This document shows positions 24,215-32,015 of a DNA stretch of 39,256 nt, one piece after another. The stretch is from positions 1 to 39,256 of the forward strand of contig DHSK01000197.1 in the NCBI GenBank assembly GCA_002408445.1. The letters are read 5' to 3'. The stretch's first letter is position 1. The number at the start of each line of letters is the position of its first letter. Made by a program: the position numbers and the translations under genes. The notes under the pieces are model-generated. The model ran no database searches, was not told the DNA's origin, and saw only the letters and a program-made list of their open reading frames with translations. The DNA comes from Syntrophomonas sp. UBA5288 (GTDB lineage: Bacteria > Bacillota > Syntrophomonadia > Syntrophomonadales > Syntrophomonadaceae).

Positions 24215-24481
24215 TCATAATCTTTTATAAACCAGATAGGCCAAAATAAAACCTATTATAGTAAATAAATTTACATTTAACATAAATCCAAATGTTATGC
24301 TAAATACATGAAGATCAATTGTAAAAGCGGGAACGCCTATCCTATGCATTACCCCCAGGATATTCAGATTAGGCCATAACTTTACCAGCGTTTCTCCCAA
24401 CCAACCTCCTATTATTCCGCCAATCACAGTCAGAAGCAGTAAAACCGCCCAGCCTGGATAACTGTGAGACCTGCCTGCCAC
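24215..24481 (-). CDS. DUF4321 small membrane protein
   Basis: This 88-residue protein has two or three hydrophobic segments. Its opening MAGRSHSYPGWAVLLLLTVI is typical of DUF4321 proteins, which occur beside maf/radC in Clostridia; the family has no known function. The longest open frame begins 19 codons upstream, but AAGGAGG lies 9 nt before the GTG at 24481, which also gives the family-like N-terminus. It carries a glycine-rich helix (GGIIGGWLG). Position suggests a link to the envelope block, but nothing more can be claimed. Confidence 0.8.
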   Translation of the reverse strand: MAGRSHSYPGWAVLLLLTVIGGIIGGWLGETLVKLWPNLNILGVMHRIGVPAFTIDLHVFSITFGFMLNVNLFTIIGFILAYLVYKRL

Positions 24482-24594
24482 AAAGCAGTTCCTCCTTCTA
24501 TTTTTATCAAGTTTAGCATTACCAAAGGGTAAAAACAAGACGTGGAAGAATTCGGAAAATCCTTAAATGCAGGCTTTAAACCCACCTTATAGTA

Positions 24595-25224
24595 TTAGCG
24601 ATGCATCCCCAGGTTAAAGCTTAATACTTCAAGGTTTACCGATAAATCCACATTACGTAGAATCACGTAGTTGGGGACCTTAAGAACCCGGGGGGAGAAG
24701 TTCAGTATGGCTTTGACCCCGGCCGCCACCATCTTATCCGTTACATCCTGTGCTACCGATGCCGGTACTGTAACTATGCCAATATTAATATTGTTTTCCT
24801 TTACGCGCTGGTTTAATACCTCCATAGGTTCAATCTCAACCTGTTCCAGCTTTGTCCCTATCCGGCTTTTGTCTACATCAAGAACTGCACTGATAGTAAA
24901 ACCACGTTCCTTAAAACCCTGGTAAAGGGCCAGGGCCGACCCCACTTTGCCTGCTCCTACAATAATGACGTTCCATTTATGGTCCAGACCCAGAATCTTC
25001 AACAGGTGCCCATATAATTCATCTACTTTATAGCCTACTCCTCTGGTTCCAAATTCTCCAAAATAGGCCAGATCCTTTCTCACCTGGGCTGAACTCACCC
25101 CTGCACCTACCGCAATTTCACCGGAAGATACCTTTTCGATTCCTTCTCCGCTCAACTGGTGAAGAAACCGCGAGTAAATAGAAAGCCTCATTACTGTGGC
25201 TTCGGGGATTTTGTAGATTTTCAA
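24595..25224 (-). CDS. rex: Redox-sensing transcriptional repressor Rex
   Basis: Rex senses the NADH/NAD+ ratio and represses fermentation and respiration genes. The ~209 residues comprise an N-terminal winged helix (1-80; SSAQVRKDLAYFGEFGTRGVGY is the hallmark recognition region) and a Rossmann domain with the GAGKVGSALALY dinucleotide loop. A C-terminal swapped helix, ILNFSPRVLKVPNYVILRNVDLSVNLE, follows. A TTG at 25224 is preferred because AAGGAG is 8 nt upstream; a GTG at 25233 directly abuts that Shine-Dalgarno. No complete Rex operator (TTGTGAA-N4-TTCACAA) is visible in its own upstream region. Confidence 0.95.
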   Translation of the reverse strand: MKIYKIPEATVMRLSIYSRFLHQLSGEGIEKVSSGEIAVGAGVSSAQVRKDLAYFGEFGTRGVGYKVDELYGHLLKILGLDHKWNVIIVGAGKVGSALALYQGFKERGFTISAVLDVDKSRIGTKLEQVEIEPMEVLNQRVKENNINIGIVTVPASVAQDVTDKMVAAGVKAILNFSPRVLKVPNYVILRNVDLSVNLEVLSFNLGMHR

Positions 25225-25332
25225 GTCCCCCACTCCTTACACAAAAAAATATTTGTATTATTTCTCTATTTATAAATCTTATTCTACTATTAATTATAAA
25301 ACATGTGAAACTATTCTAAAATTTAAAAATAC

Positions 25333-25362
25333 AAAAACCTCCAATCCTGACGATCAGAGGTT
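25333..25362 (-). terminator. Terminator after pit, with competing upstream arm
   Basis: On the - strand AACCTC (25357-25362) pairs with GAGGTT (25336-25341) around a short inner ATC/GAT stem, followed by TTTTTG. Upstream, CTCCAA (25379-25384) can instead pair with TTGGAG (25339-25344), which would disrupt the terminator. Confidence 0.65.
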
Positions 25363-25432
25363 CACTTATCGTATGCCGTTGGAGACTTTAGTCCTATTCC
25401 ACCGTTTTTAATATTCCATTAGTGAATTTTCT

Positions 25433-26425
25433 TTATAAAATAAACACCTGCATGATTTTATAGACTATCATTGCTACCAATGCCGCGGAAGGAATCGTCA
25501 CAAACCAGGCAACTATTATAGAGCGGGCAATGTTCCAGCGCACCCCTTTCAGACGTTTGGCTGCACCTACGCCCATAATGGAAGATGAAACCACATGGGT
25601 GGTGCTGACCGGAATACCCAGCAAGCTGCCTCCATAAATAACCATTGCTGAAGTAAAATCAGCCGCAAAACCATTTATAGGTTCGATTCTGAAGATCTTA
25701 CCGCCCATGGTTCTGATAATTTTCCACCCCCCCATGGCAGTTCCGGCGGCCATGGCCGCGGCACAGATAAGTTTTACCCAGAGATGAACCGTAAAGGTAT
25801 CGATGAAGCCGCCGCTGAACAGAGCCAGGGTTATTATACCCATCGTTTTCTGGGCATCATTGGAGCCGTGTGCAAATGACGCCATACAAGCCGAAAGTAT
25901 TTGCAATTTTCTGAAGCGGCTGTTGGTGCGGGCCGGAGAAGCATTCTTAAATAACCAGAACAGCAGGGTCATAATCAGGCTGCCGGCTACCAGTCCCACC
26001 AGAGGAGTAGCAATTAACCCTGCAAAGATGCTGATAAAGCCGTCCCATTTGACCATTCCGGTTCCATAAGCAACAATGATAGCTCCAACCAATCCGCCGA
26101 TTAAAGCATGGGTGGAGCTGCTGGGAATACCAAAATACCAGGTGAACAAATTCCAGAAAACAGCAGCAAAAAGGGCTGCGATGAGAACATACGGACTGAC
26201 CGGATTCACACCAATTATGCCCTTTCCAATGGTAGCGGCTACCGCCGTACCGCTTAAAGCCCCCAGGCAATTGAGTGAAGCGGCAACAATTATGGCTGCC
26301 CGGGGCGATAGTGCTTTGGTCGAAACGGAAGTAGCAATCGCATTGGCAGTATCATGAAAGCCATTGACGTAGTCGAAACATAAGGCCAGTACAATTATTA
26401 CACAAACAAGGAGTAGGCTATACAT
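25433..26425 (-). CDS. pit: Inorganic phosphate transporter, PiT family
   Basis: This low-affinity phosphate permease probably moves metal-phosphate driven by an ion gradient. The 330 residues form about ten membrane segments. The two PiT signatures occur as inverted repeats: FDYVNGFHDTANAIATSVST (residues 17-36) and FAHGSNDAQKTMGIITLAL (about 195-213), plus the GIPSSSTHALIGG and GIPVSTTHVVSSSIMG motifs. It overlaps the upstream DUF47 gene by 8 nt, the standard pairing in which the DUF47 protein regulates Pit. A terminator follows at 25333-25362. Confidence 0.95.
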   Translation of the reverse strand: MYSLLLVCVIIVLALCFDYVNGFHDTANAIATSVSTKALSPRAAIIVAASLNCLGALSGTAVAATIGKGIIGVNPVSPYVLIAALFAAVFWNLFTWYFGIPSSSTHALIGGLVGAIIVAYGTGMVKWDGFISIFAGLIATPLVGLVAGSLIMTLLFWLFKNASPARTNSRFRKLQILSACMASFAHGSNDAQKTMGIITLALFSGGFIDTFTVHLWVKLICAAAMAAGTAMGGWKIIRTMGGKIFRIEPINGFAADFTSAMVIYGGSLLGIPVSTTHVVSSSIMGVGAAKRLKGVRWNIARSIIVAWFVTIPSAALVAMIVYKIMQVFIL

Positions 26426-27050
26426 ATTTGACAGCTACTCCCTTAATGATATTACTTACTCTCTCACAGTAATCAAGAGTTGTTTCCAGATGCTCGTAGA
26501 TTTCTTTCCATTTAATAATATCGACTACATTTTCGGTTTTTTCAAAGAGTAGAGCAATTCCTGCCCGGTACAGGTAATCACCTTCATGTTCAAAAGAACG
26601 GATTTTATCGCAGGACTCGATTATTTTTAAATGATACGCCCTGATGTCAGGCAACTTTAAGACGGCGTTTTTAATTTCTTCAGCTGCTTGCTCCAGGACC
26701 TTGGCCAGTTTCAGAACATAGATTTCTTTAGGCAAACCGGCTTTATATATGACCACCTTTTCCATCGTACCTTGAATATGGTCTAATATGCGGTTTAATT
26801 CCTGGGCCAGCAGAAGTATGTCTTCCCGGTCAAATGGAGTAATGAAAGATCCGTTTATCTGGCGTATAGTGGTGGAAAAAATCTCATCTCCCTTTGCTTC
26901 CACCTGGTTAAGTAATTCCAAACTATGGTCGGCATGCCCTTTTCCTTCAAAAAATGTTGTTAAGATTTTTGCTGATTCACAGATAGCTTCTGCACTTTCT
27001 TCAAAATATGAAAAAAATTTGCCTTCCTGTGGCTTTAGTTTAAAAACCAC
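26418..27050 (-). CDS. DUF47 family PhoU-like protein
   Basis: This 210-residue, almost entirely helical protein of the TIGR00153/DUF47 group is related to PhoU and is usually co-transcribed with PiT transporters, where it is thought to modulate uptake. It begins FKLKPQEGKFFSYFEESAE and contains the ExxxDE-type metal-contact pattern in NQVEAKGDEIFSTTIRQI and ITPFDREDILLLAQELNRILD near residue 72. The GTG at 27050 is preferred, since GGGAGG lies 7 nt upstream; the ATG at 27080 has only a weak AGG. The 8-nt overlap with pit implies coupling. Confidence 0.9.
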   Translation of the reverse strand: MVFKLKPQEGKFFSYFEESAEAICESAKILTTFFEGKGHADHSLELLNQVEAKGDEIFSTTIRQINGSFITPFDREDILLLAQELNRILDHIQGTMEKVVIYKAGLPKEIYVLKLAKVLEQAAEEIKNAVLKLPDIRAYHLKIIESCDKIRSFEHEGDYLYRAGIALLFEKTENVVDIIKWKEIYEHLETTLDYCERVSNIIKGVAVKYV

Positions 27051-27133
27051 CGTATAACCTCCCATTTGCTTCGTATACATAATCCTACGTTTTAATTATA
27101 ACAATATACTAATTATTCTTTGTTAAATTACTG

Positions 27134-28369
27134 TTAACTATTTATTAATTCCCTGCGTGCCTGGTTAATAACATAGAAAGAACCTGTAACCAGCAAATAA
27201 TCTCCTTCGTTTAATTGCCGGCAACCCAGTTTCACCGCTTCACCTATATTCTCCTCACTGCAGCACGGTTTATCAGGAAAAATATTCTGCCATATATTTT
27301 TTAGTCTGCGCCAATCCCGCCCTCGTATACCTTCAGGACGAGTTATAATCATTTCCCTGGTATTCTCCCCCAGATTTTTCAAAATACCTGCGGCATCTTT
27401 ATCATCCAGAACTCCACATACCAGCACTCTCCGGCGCCCGGGCAACAATACTTTTAATGAATCATTTAAAGCTTTTGCTCCCTGGGGATTATGAGCCACA
27501 TCGATTATTACCAGCGGCTTCCGGCTTACTATTTCCAAACGGCCGGGCATTTTTAACGAAGTTAAAGCCTTCCGGACATGCTCCGGGTCAATGCGGTAAC
27601 CGTTCTTTTGCATGATACCCAGCGCCGTTACCGCAGTGGACAGGTTAGTTAACTGATAATCACCTGCCAGGGCAAATTTGATTTTCTCCAGATGCAGCCA
27701 ATCGGTATCAATGTCAAGCGTCTGACCGGAAATGGCAGGTGCGGCTGAACGTGATACAACCGCCGTATCGCTGATATACAGTTTGGCATCAAGGGCGGCC
27801 GCCTTTTGCCTGATAACAGCCAGACAAGTTTCATCCATGGGCCCGGCTACGACCGGGACACCATTTTTAATAATGCCCGCTTTATTGAGAGCAATATCTT
27901 TCAAAGTAGGTCCCAGAAAGTTAATATGATCTACATCAACACCAGTAATTATTGATACTACCGGTCTGATGACATTAGTGGAATCGTACAAACCTCCCAT
28001 CCCTACTTCCATTACCGCGACCTCAACTTTCTGCACCTTAAAATACCAGAAGGCAAGGGCGGTCAGGACTTCAAACTCGGTAGGACGGTCATAACCTTCT
28101 GCCAGCATGTCGGTTACCAGTTCTTCAACTTGATTAAGACCTTGCTGCATTGACTCAGCATCTATCATCTGATTATTGATGGTTATTCTTTCCCGGTAAG
28201 AATGCAAATGGGGGGAGGTAAACCTCCCTACCCGATAACCGGCAGCAGCAAGCACATTAGATATAATTACAGAAGTAGAGCCTTTACCATTGGTGCCTGC
28301 TATATGAACACAACTATATTCGTTCTGAGGATTACCCATCAGCTCAAGCAGCCTGGTAATCCTCTCCAA
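27134..28369 (-). CDS. folC: Folylpolyglutamate synthase / dihydrofolate synthase (FolC)
   Basis: FolC adds glutamate to dihydropteroate or folates; it is a Mur-ligase-type ATPase. The 411 residues show the P-loop HIAGTNGKGSTSV, SPHLHSYRERI (folate/omega loop), VMEVGMGGLYDSTNVI, the DHINFLGPTLKDIALNKAGII lysine/histidine region, and the C-terminal ligase domain with VIIDVAHNPQGAKAL. The only canonical start is a TTG at 28369 with no good Shine-Dalgarno. In-frame codons upstream of it encode RLGSKPG, the normal lead-in to the LERI segment, so the real N-terminus probably lies further upstream, from a non-standard codon or across a frameshift (see findings). It follows valS closely. Confidence 0.88.
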   Translation of the reverse strand: MERITRLLELMGNPQNEYSCVHIAGTNGKGSTSVIISNVLAAAGYRVGRFTSPHLHSYRERITINNQMIDAESMQQGLNQVEELVTDMLAEGYDRPTEFEVLTALAFWYFKVQKVEVAVMEVGMGGLYDSTNVIRPVVSIITGVDVDHINFLGPTLKDIALNKAGIIKNGVPVVAGPMDETCLAVIRQKAAALDAKLYISDTAVVSRSAAPAISGQTLDIDTDWLHLEKIKFALAGDYQLTNLSTAVTALGIMQKNGYRIDPEHVRKALTSLKMPGRLEIVSRKPLVIIDVAHNPQGAKALNDSLKVLLPGRRRVLVCGVLDDKDAAGILKNLGENTREMIITRPEGIRGRDWRRLKNIWQNIFPDKPCCSEENIGEAVKLGCRQLNEGDYLLVTGSFYVINQARRELINS

Positions 28370-28416
28370 GCCCGGCTTGCTTCCCAGCCGGGCCAGTTGG
28401 GTCAGGCGCTGCTCTA

Positions 28417-31053
28417 CTAGTCTTTCAGTATTTGCAGGCGTTGTTCTATACCTTCTTTCTTAATACCGGCTTCATCCACTTTCATCTTTTCTTTTTCTAT
28501 AACCTCAGCCGGAGCTTTGGCTAAAAATCCTGCATTGGCCAATTTGGCGCGTCCTTTTTCCAGATCGGTTTGCACCGATTTTAATTCCTTTTCCAGCCGG
28601 GCAATTTCACGCTGAACATCAATTATGCCCTCCAGCGGTACATATAATTCCGCAAAAGGCGTCAAGGCCGATACGGCATGACGGGGCTTGTCAGTCAATG
28701 CTTCAACTACCGTCAAATTACCTACTTTGGCCATTTCCTTTATATAAGAGCTATTAAACTTAAACATTGCCTGCCGCCCGGCATCGGTGATCACAATGAT
28801 GCAATCTATCGCTGCGCCGGGGCTGACGTTAAACTCGGCTCTGATATTGCGGATGGACCTGATAGCGGCCATTATTTCCTGCATGGATTCTACTGCACTT
28901 TCATCACATTTATTACTCTCAGGCCACGGTTCCAACATTAAGGTTTCCCCATGTCCGGGCATATTGTGATAAATCTCCTCGCTGATAAACGGCATGAAAG
29001 GATGGAGCAGCCGCAGTATTTGCATCAATACATCATGCAGGACATTCTGCACCAATAATTTCTGGTGAGCATCGGCCGGATGGAACAATCTGGACTTCAC
29101 CAGTTCTATATACCAGTCGCAGAATTCATCCCAGATAAAATCATATACCATGCGGGCTGCCTCACCCAGGTCATAGCGTTCCAGGGCTGAAGTTATTTCT
29201 GTAATTCTGGTATTCAGACGGGCCAATATCCAGCGGTCGGCCAGGGTAAGCTCATCCCACTGGTATTCCAGCGGTTCATAACCGGTCATATTCATAAGCA
29301 CAAAACGGGAAGCGTTCCAGATCTTGTTGGCAAAGTTACGGATATTCTCGATCTTCTCCCAATGAAAACGTATATCGTTTCCAGGAGTGACCCCGGTAAT
29401 CAGTGAAAATCTCAAAGTATCCGCACCGTATTTGCTTATTACTTCAAGGGGATCAATTCCGTTACCCAGGGATTTGCTCATTTTGCGTCCCTGTCCATCG
29501 AGAATGAGCCCATGGATATTAACTTCATGGAATGGCACCTGCCCGGTTTGGGCTATTCCGGAGAAAATCATCCGGGCTACCCAGAAGAAAATTATATCCC
29601 GGCCGGTTACAAGTACTGAAGTAGGATAGAAGTATTTCAGATCCGCCGTTTGCTCAGGCCAGCCCAGGGTCGAAAAAGGCCAGAGGGCACTGGAAAACCA
29701 GGTATCAAGTACGTCTTCGTCTTGTTTAAGATTGGAGGAACCGCATTCAGGACATTTATCCGGATCCGTTTTACGGCATATGACTTCACCGCAATCCTGG
29801 CAATACCATACCGGAATGCGGTGTCCCCACCAGAGCTGACGGGATATACACCAATCACGTATGTTTTCCATCCAGTTAATATAAATTTTGGTGAAGCGTT
29901 CAGGTATAAACTTTATTTCACCGTTAAGCACTTTTTCGATAGCAGGCTCGGCCAGCGGTTTCATCTTGACAAACCATTGCTTGGAAACCATAGGTTCAAT
30001 AATAGTATCGCAGCGCTGGCAATGTCCAACCGCATGACGGTGGTCCTCCACCTCGAGCAAATAGCCCTGTTCCTGCAGATCGTTCACTATCTGCTTACGG
30101 CACTCTTCCCGGGTCAGGCCATTGTACCGGCCGGCTTGGTCATTCATTACCCCGTAATCGTCAATGACTTTGACCAGTTCCAGATTATGTCTTATACCCA
30201 TCTCAAAGTCATTCGGGTCATGAGCAGGTGTTACTTTTACCGCACCGGTCCCGAATTCACGGTCAACATAGTGATCGGCAAAAACCGGTATAAGGCGATC
30301 AACCAGAGGAAGCCTTACCTGCTTGCCCACCAGGTCAGTATATCTTTCATCATGGGGATGAACCGCAACCCCGGTATCACCGAGCATGGTTTCCGGTCTG
30401 GTGGTAGCCACTACCAGATATTCATCGGTCCCTTCCACCGGATATTTTATATGCCACAGATGCCCGTCGCTGTCCTCGTGCTCCACTTCAATATCAGAAA
30501 TGGCGGTATGGCATCTGGGGCACCAGTTTACTATGTAGTCTCCCTGATATATAAGCCCTTTTTCATATAGATCAACAAATACTTCCCGCACGGCCTGTGA
30601 ACAGCCTTCATCCATGGTAAAGCGTTCCCGGCTCCAATCACAGGATGAGCCCATCAGACTGAGCTGGCTGGTAATCCGGTTTCCATACAGGTGTTTCCAT
30701 TCCCATACCTTGTCCAGAAACTTTTCCCGTCCCAGTTCATGACGGCTTATCCCGTCTTTAGCCAAAGCTTCTTCCACCTTGGCCTGAGTCGCTATGCCGG
30801 CATGGTCGGTACCTGGCAGCCACAGGGTATTGTACCCCTGCATTCTGCGCCAGCGGGTAAGTATATCCTGAATAGTATTATCCAGGGCATGTCCCAGATG
30901 CAGTGCTCCGGTAACATTGGGAGGCGGCATTACAATAGAAAAGGGTTTTCCGCTATAGTCCCTCGGGGTAAAGTACTCATTCTTCTTCCAGTAGTCATAC
31001 CATTTGCCTTCCACATTCTCCGGGTCATATACACTGGGTAAATTGTTTGACAT
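28417..31053 (-). CDS. valS: Valyl-tRNA synthetase
   Basis: ValRS charges tRNA-Val with valine and edits misactivated threonine. The 878 residues are standard length. The class I signatures are HLGH (52-55, in PPPNVTGALHLGHALDNT) and KMSKS (in GQGRKMSKSLGNG). The editing domain contains TTRPETMLGDTGVAVHP. Two cysteine pairs (WCPRCHTAI; CPECGSSN) suggest zinc sites. The C-terminal ~65 residues form the expected coiled-coil arm (REIARLEKELKSVQTDLEKG). The ATG at 31053 follows GGAGG by 7 nt. Unlike many Firmicute synthetase genes, no T-box core (AGGGTGGNACCGCG) is present upstream. folC follows 47 nt after the stop. Confidence 0.98.
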   Translation of the reverse strand: MSNNLPSVYDPENVEGKWYDYWKKNEYFTPRDYSGKPFSIVMPPPNVTGALHLGHALDNTIQDILTRWRRMQGYNTLWLPGTDHAGIATQAKVEEALAKDGISRHELGREKFLDKVWEWKHLYGNRITSQLSLMGSSCDWSRERFTMDEGCSQAVREVFVDLYEKGLIYQGDYIVNWCPRCHTAISDIEVEHEDSDGHLWHIKYPVEGTDEYLVVATTRPETMLGDTGVAVHPHDERYTDLVGKQVRLPLVDRLIPVFADHYVDREFGTGAVKVTPAHDPNDFEMGIRHNLELVKVIDDYGVMNDQAGRYNGLTREECRKQIVNDLQEQGYLLEVEDHRHAVGHCQRCDTIIEPMVSKQWFVKMKPLAEPAIEKVLNGEIKFIPERFTKIYINWMENIRDWCISRQLWWGHRIPVWYCQDCGEVICRKTDPDKCPECGSSNLKQDEDVLDTWFSSALWPFSTLGWPEQTADLKYFYPTSVLVTGRDIIFFWVARMIFSGIAQTGQVPFHEVNIHGLILDGQGRKMSKSLGNGIDPLEVISKYGADTLRFSLITGVTPGNDIRFHWEKIENIRNFANKIWNASRFVLMNMTGYEPLEYQWDELTLADRWILARLNTRITEITSALERYDLGEAARMVYDFIWDEFCDWYIELVKSRLFHPADAHQKLLVQNVLHDVLMQILRLLHPFMPFISEEIYHNMPGHGETLMLEPWPESNKCDESAVESMQEIMAAIRSIRNIRAEFNVSPGAAIDCIIVITDAGRQAMFKFNSSYIKEMAKVGNLTVVEALTDKPRHAVSALTPFAELYVPLEGIIDVQREIARLEKELKSVQTDLEKGRAKLANAGFLAKAPAEVIEKEKMKVDEAGIKKEGIEQRLQILKD

Positions 31054-31115
31054 AATGTATCCTCCTCGTTAACCAGCACTCCATCGGGTGCTAATATTTC
31101 ATTCGTATAATGTCA

Positions 31116-31145
31116 ATTGTACTTAATAAATCGCGTACAGTGCAA
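31116..31145 (-). promoter_or_regulatory. Candidate promoter of valS
   Basis: On the - strand TTGCAC (31140-31145) and TACAAT (31116-31121) are 18 nt apart. A TTGACA at 31111-31116 partly overlaps but lacks a good -10. A small AGCAC/GTGCT hairpin follows in the leader. Confidence 0.4.
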
Positions 31146-31187
31146 GTTTTAGCCATCATAAATATAGCCCGGAATTACTTCCGGGAT

Positions 31188-31311
31188 CAGAGCGTCAAAA
31201 AAGTCCAATAGCTGCGTTATTAAGGCAAGCCCGTTCAATCGACGTACTCATGTACGCCTCAATCACGGTCTTGCCTTAATGCCTTGCTCTTTGACTTTTT
31301 TGCTCGCTCTG
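31188..31311 (-). repeat. 124-bp palindromic element, copy 2
   Basis: This copy has the same length and layout as 14989-15112 but opposite orientation. Outer arms are CAGAGCG/CGCTCTG, then AAAAAAGTC with GACTTTTTT, inner TTAAGGCAAG/CTTGCCTTAA, and a central GCGTAC/GTACGT hairpin. It lies between the hup terminator and the valS promoter. A separate 7-bp hairpin CCCGGAA-TTAC-TTCCGGG (31168-31185) abuts it. Confidence 0.85.
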
Positions 31312-31354
31312 GGATATGGTAAAAAAAGCCTAATAGCAGCGTTATTTTTTTATC

Positions 31355-31413
31355 ATACAAAAAGCCCGCACAAGCAACGCACCGGAGGTACGTTTAAATG
31401 GCGGGCTTTTTTT
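31355..31413 (-). terminator. Terminator of hup
   Basis: On the - strand GCCCGC (31401-31406) pairs with GCGGGC (31364-31369), extended by A-T pairs, and ends in TTTTTG. The 31-nt loop can itself fold through AACG/CGTT. It lies about 70 nt after the hup stop. Confidence 0.75.
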
Positions 31414-31481
31414 ATGTCTGAATTTGTACTTCTGTCACCAGCCGGTTTATAGGGCCGGTTTTGATTTAAGCTTATCGTAAA

Positions 31482-31811
31482 TTATTTTTTCTTTTTTGCA
31501 GTCTTCTTCCCAGCAGCTTTAGCAGGAGCTTTTTTCTCCACTGCAACAGCTTCCTTCAGGGATTTGCCGGGTTTAAAAGCTGGAACTTTGGTGGCTGGAA
31601 CTTTAATTTCCTGTCCGGTGGCCGGACTGATAACTTTTCTTTCCTTGCGGTCACGAACTTCAAAGCTTCCGAAGCCGATAATCTGCACTTTATCACCTTG
31701 AGCCAAGGCTTGCTGGATGGTCTCTACGATCGCATCCAATGATTTAGCAGCATCTTTTTGAGTGATCTGCGCTTTCTCCGCTAGAGACTTAACAAGTTCC
31801 GATTTGTTCAC
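31482..31811 (-). CDS. hup: HU family DNA-binding protein with Lys/Ala-rich tail
   Basis: HU is the main nucleoid-bending protein, acting as a dimer. Residues 1-90 are a normal HU fold, with the N-terminal helices, GFGSFEVRDRKERKVISPATGQ in the beta arm and VPAFKPGKSLKEAV at the end. A further ~18 residues (EKKAPAKAAGKKTAKKKK) form a lysine/alanine-rich tail resembling histone H1-like extensions. The GTG at 31811 follows GGGAGG by 8 nt. It is monocistronic, closed by the terminator at 31355-31413. The tail probably increases non-specific DNA affinity; this is inference. Confidence 0.95.
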   Translation of the reverse strand: MNKSELVKSLAEKAQITQKDAAKSLDAIVETIQQALAQGDKVQIIGFGSFEVRDRKERKVISPATGQEIKVPATKVPAFKPGKSLKEAVAVEKKAPAKAAGKKTAKKKK

Positions 31812-31967
31812 GACAGAATCCTCCCTTTAAAATTTAATTTACCATATTTTACATTCCTCAAAAAATCGGCAAATCCTGCTCTCAAACTAATTTTTTTAAA
31901 AAATTTTTAACATGGCAAACTTTTAGTTACATTCTACCATAGAAGTACCGGATTTATGCATATAAAA

Positions 31968-31999
31968 TGCAAAAAAATGCCTTTATATCGGCATTTTCT
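31968..31999 (-). terminator. Terminator of HD-GYP gene
   Basis: On the - strand AAAATGCC (31990-31997) pairs with GGCATTTT (31974-31981), 8-nt loop, followed by TTTGC. It lies just downstream of the HD-GYP stop codon. Confidence 0.8.
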
Positions 32000-32015
32000 T
32001 AATTATAGCGTAATT

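Noticed and set aside
25225..25332. Rex operator for self-regulation
   Set aside because: Only half-sites (TTTCACA, TTGTG) are present; no TTGTGAA-N4-TTCACAA palindrome.
29650..30570. 306-codon + strand open frame opposite valS
   Set aside because: It is antisense to a fully convincing valS, has no ribosome site and no recognisable motif; it reflects codon bias of the real gene.
31054..31480. T-box riboswitch upstream of valS
   Set aside because: No AGGGTGGNACCGCG-like core and no specifier-loop arrangement on the - strand.
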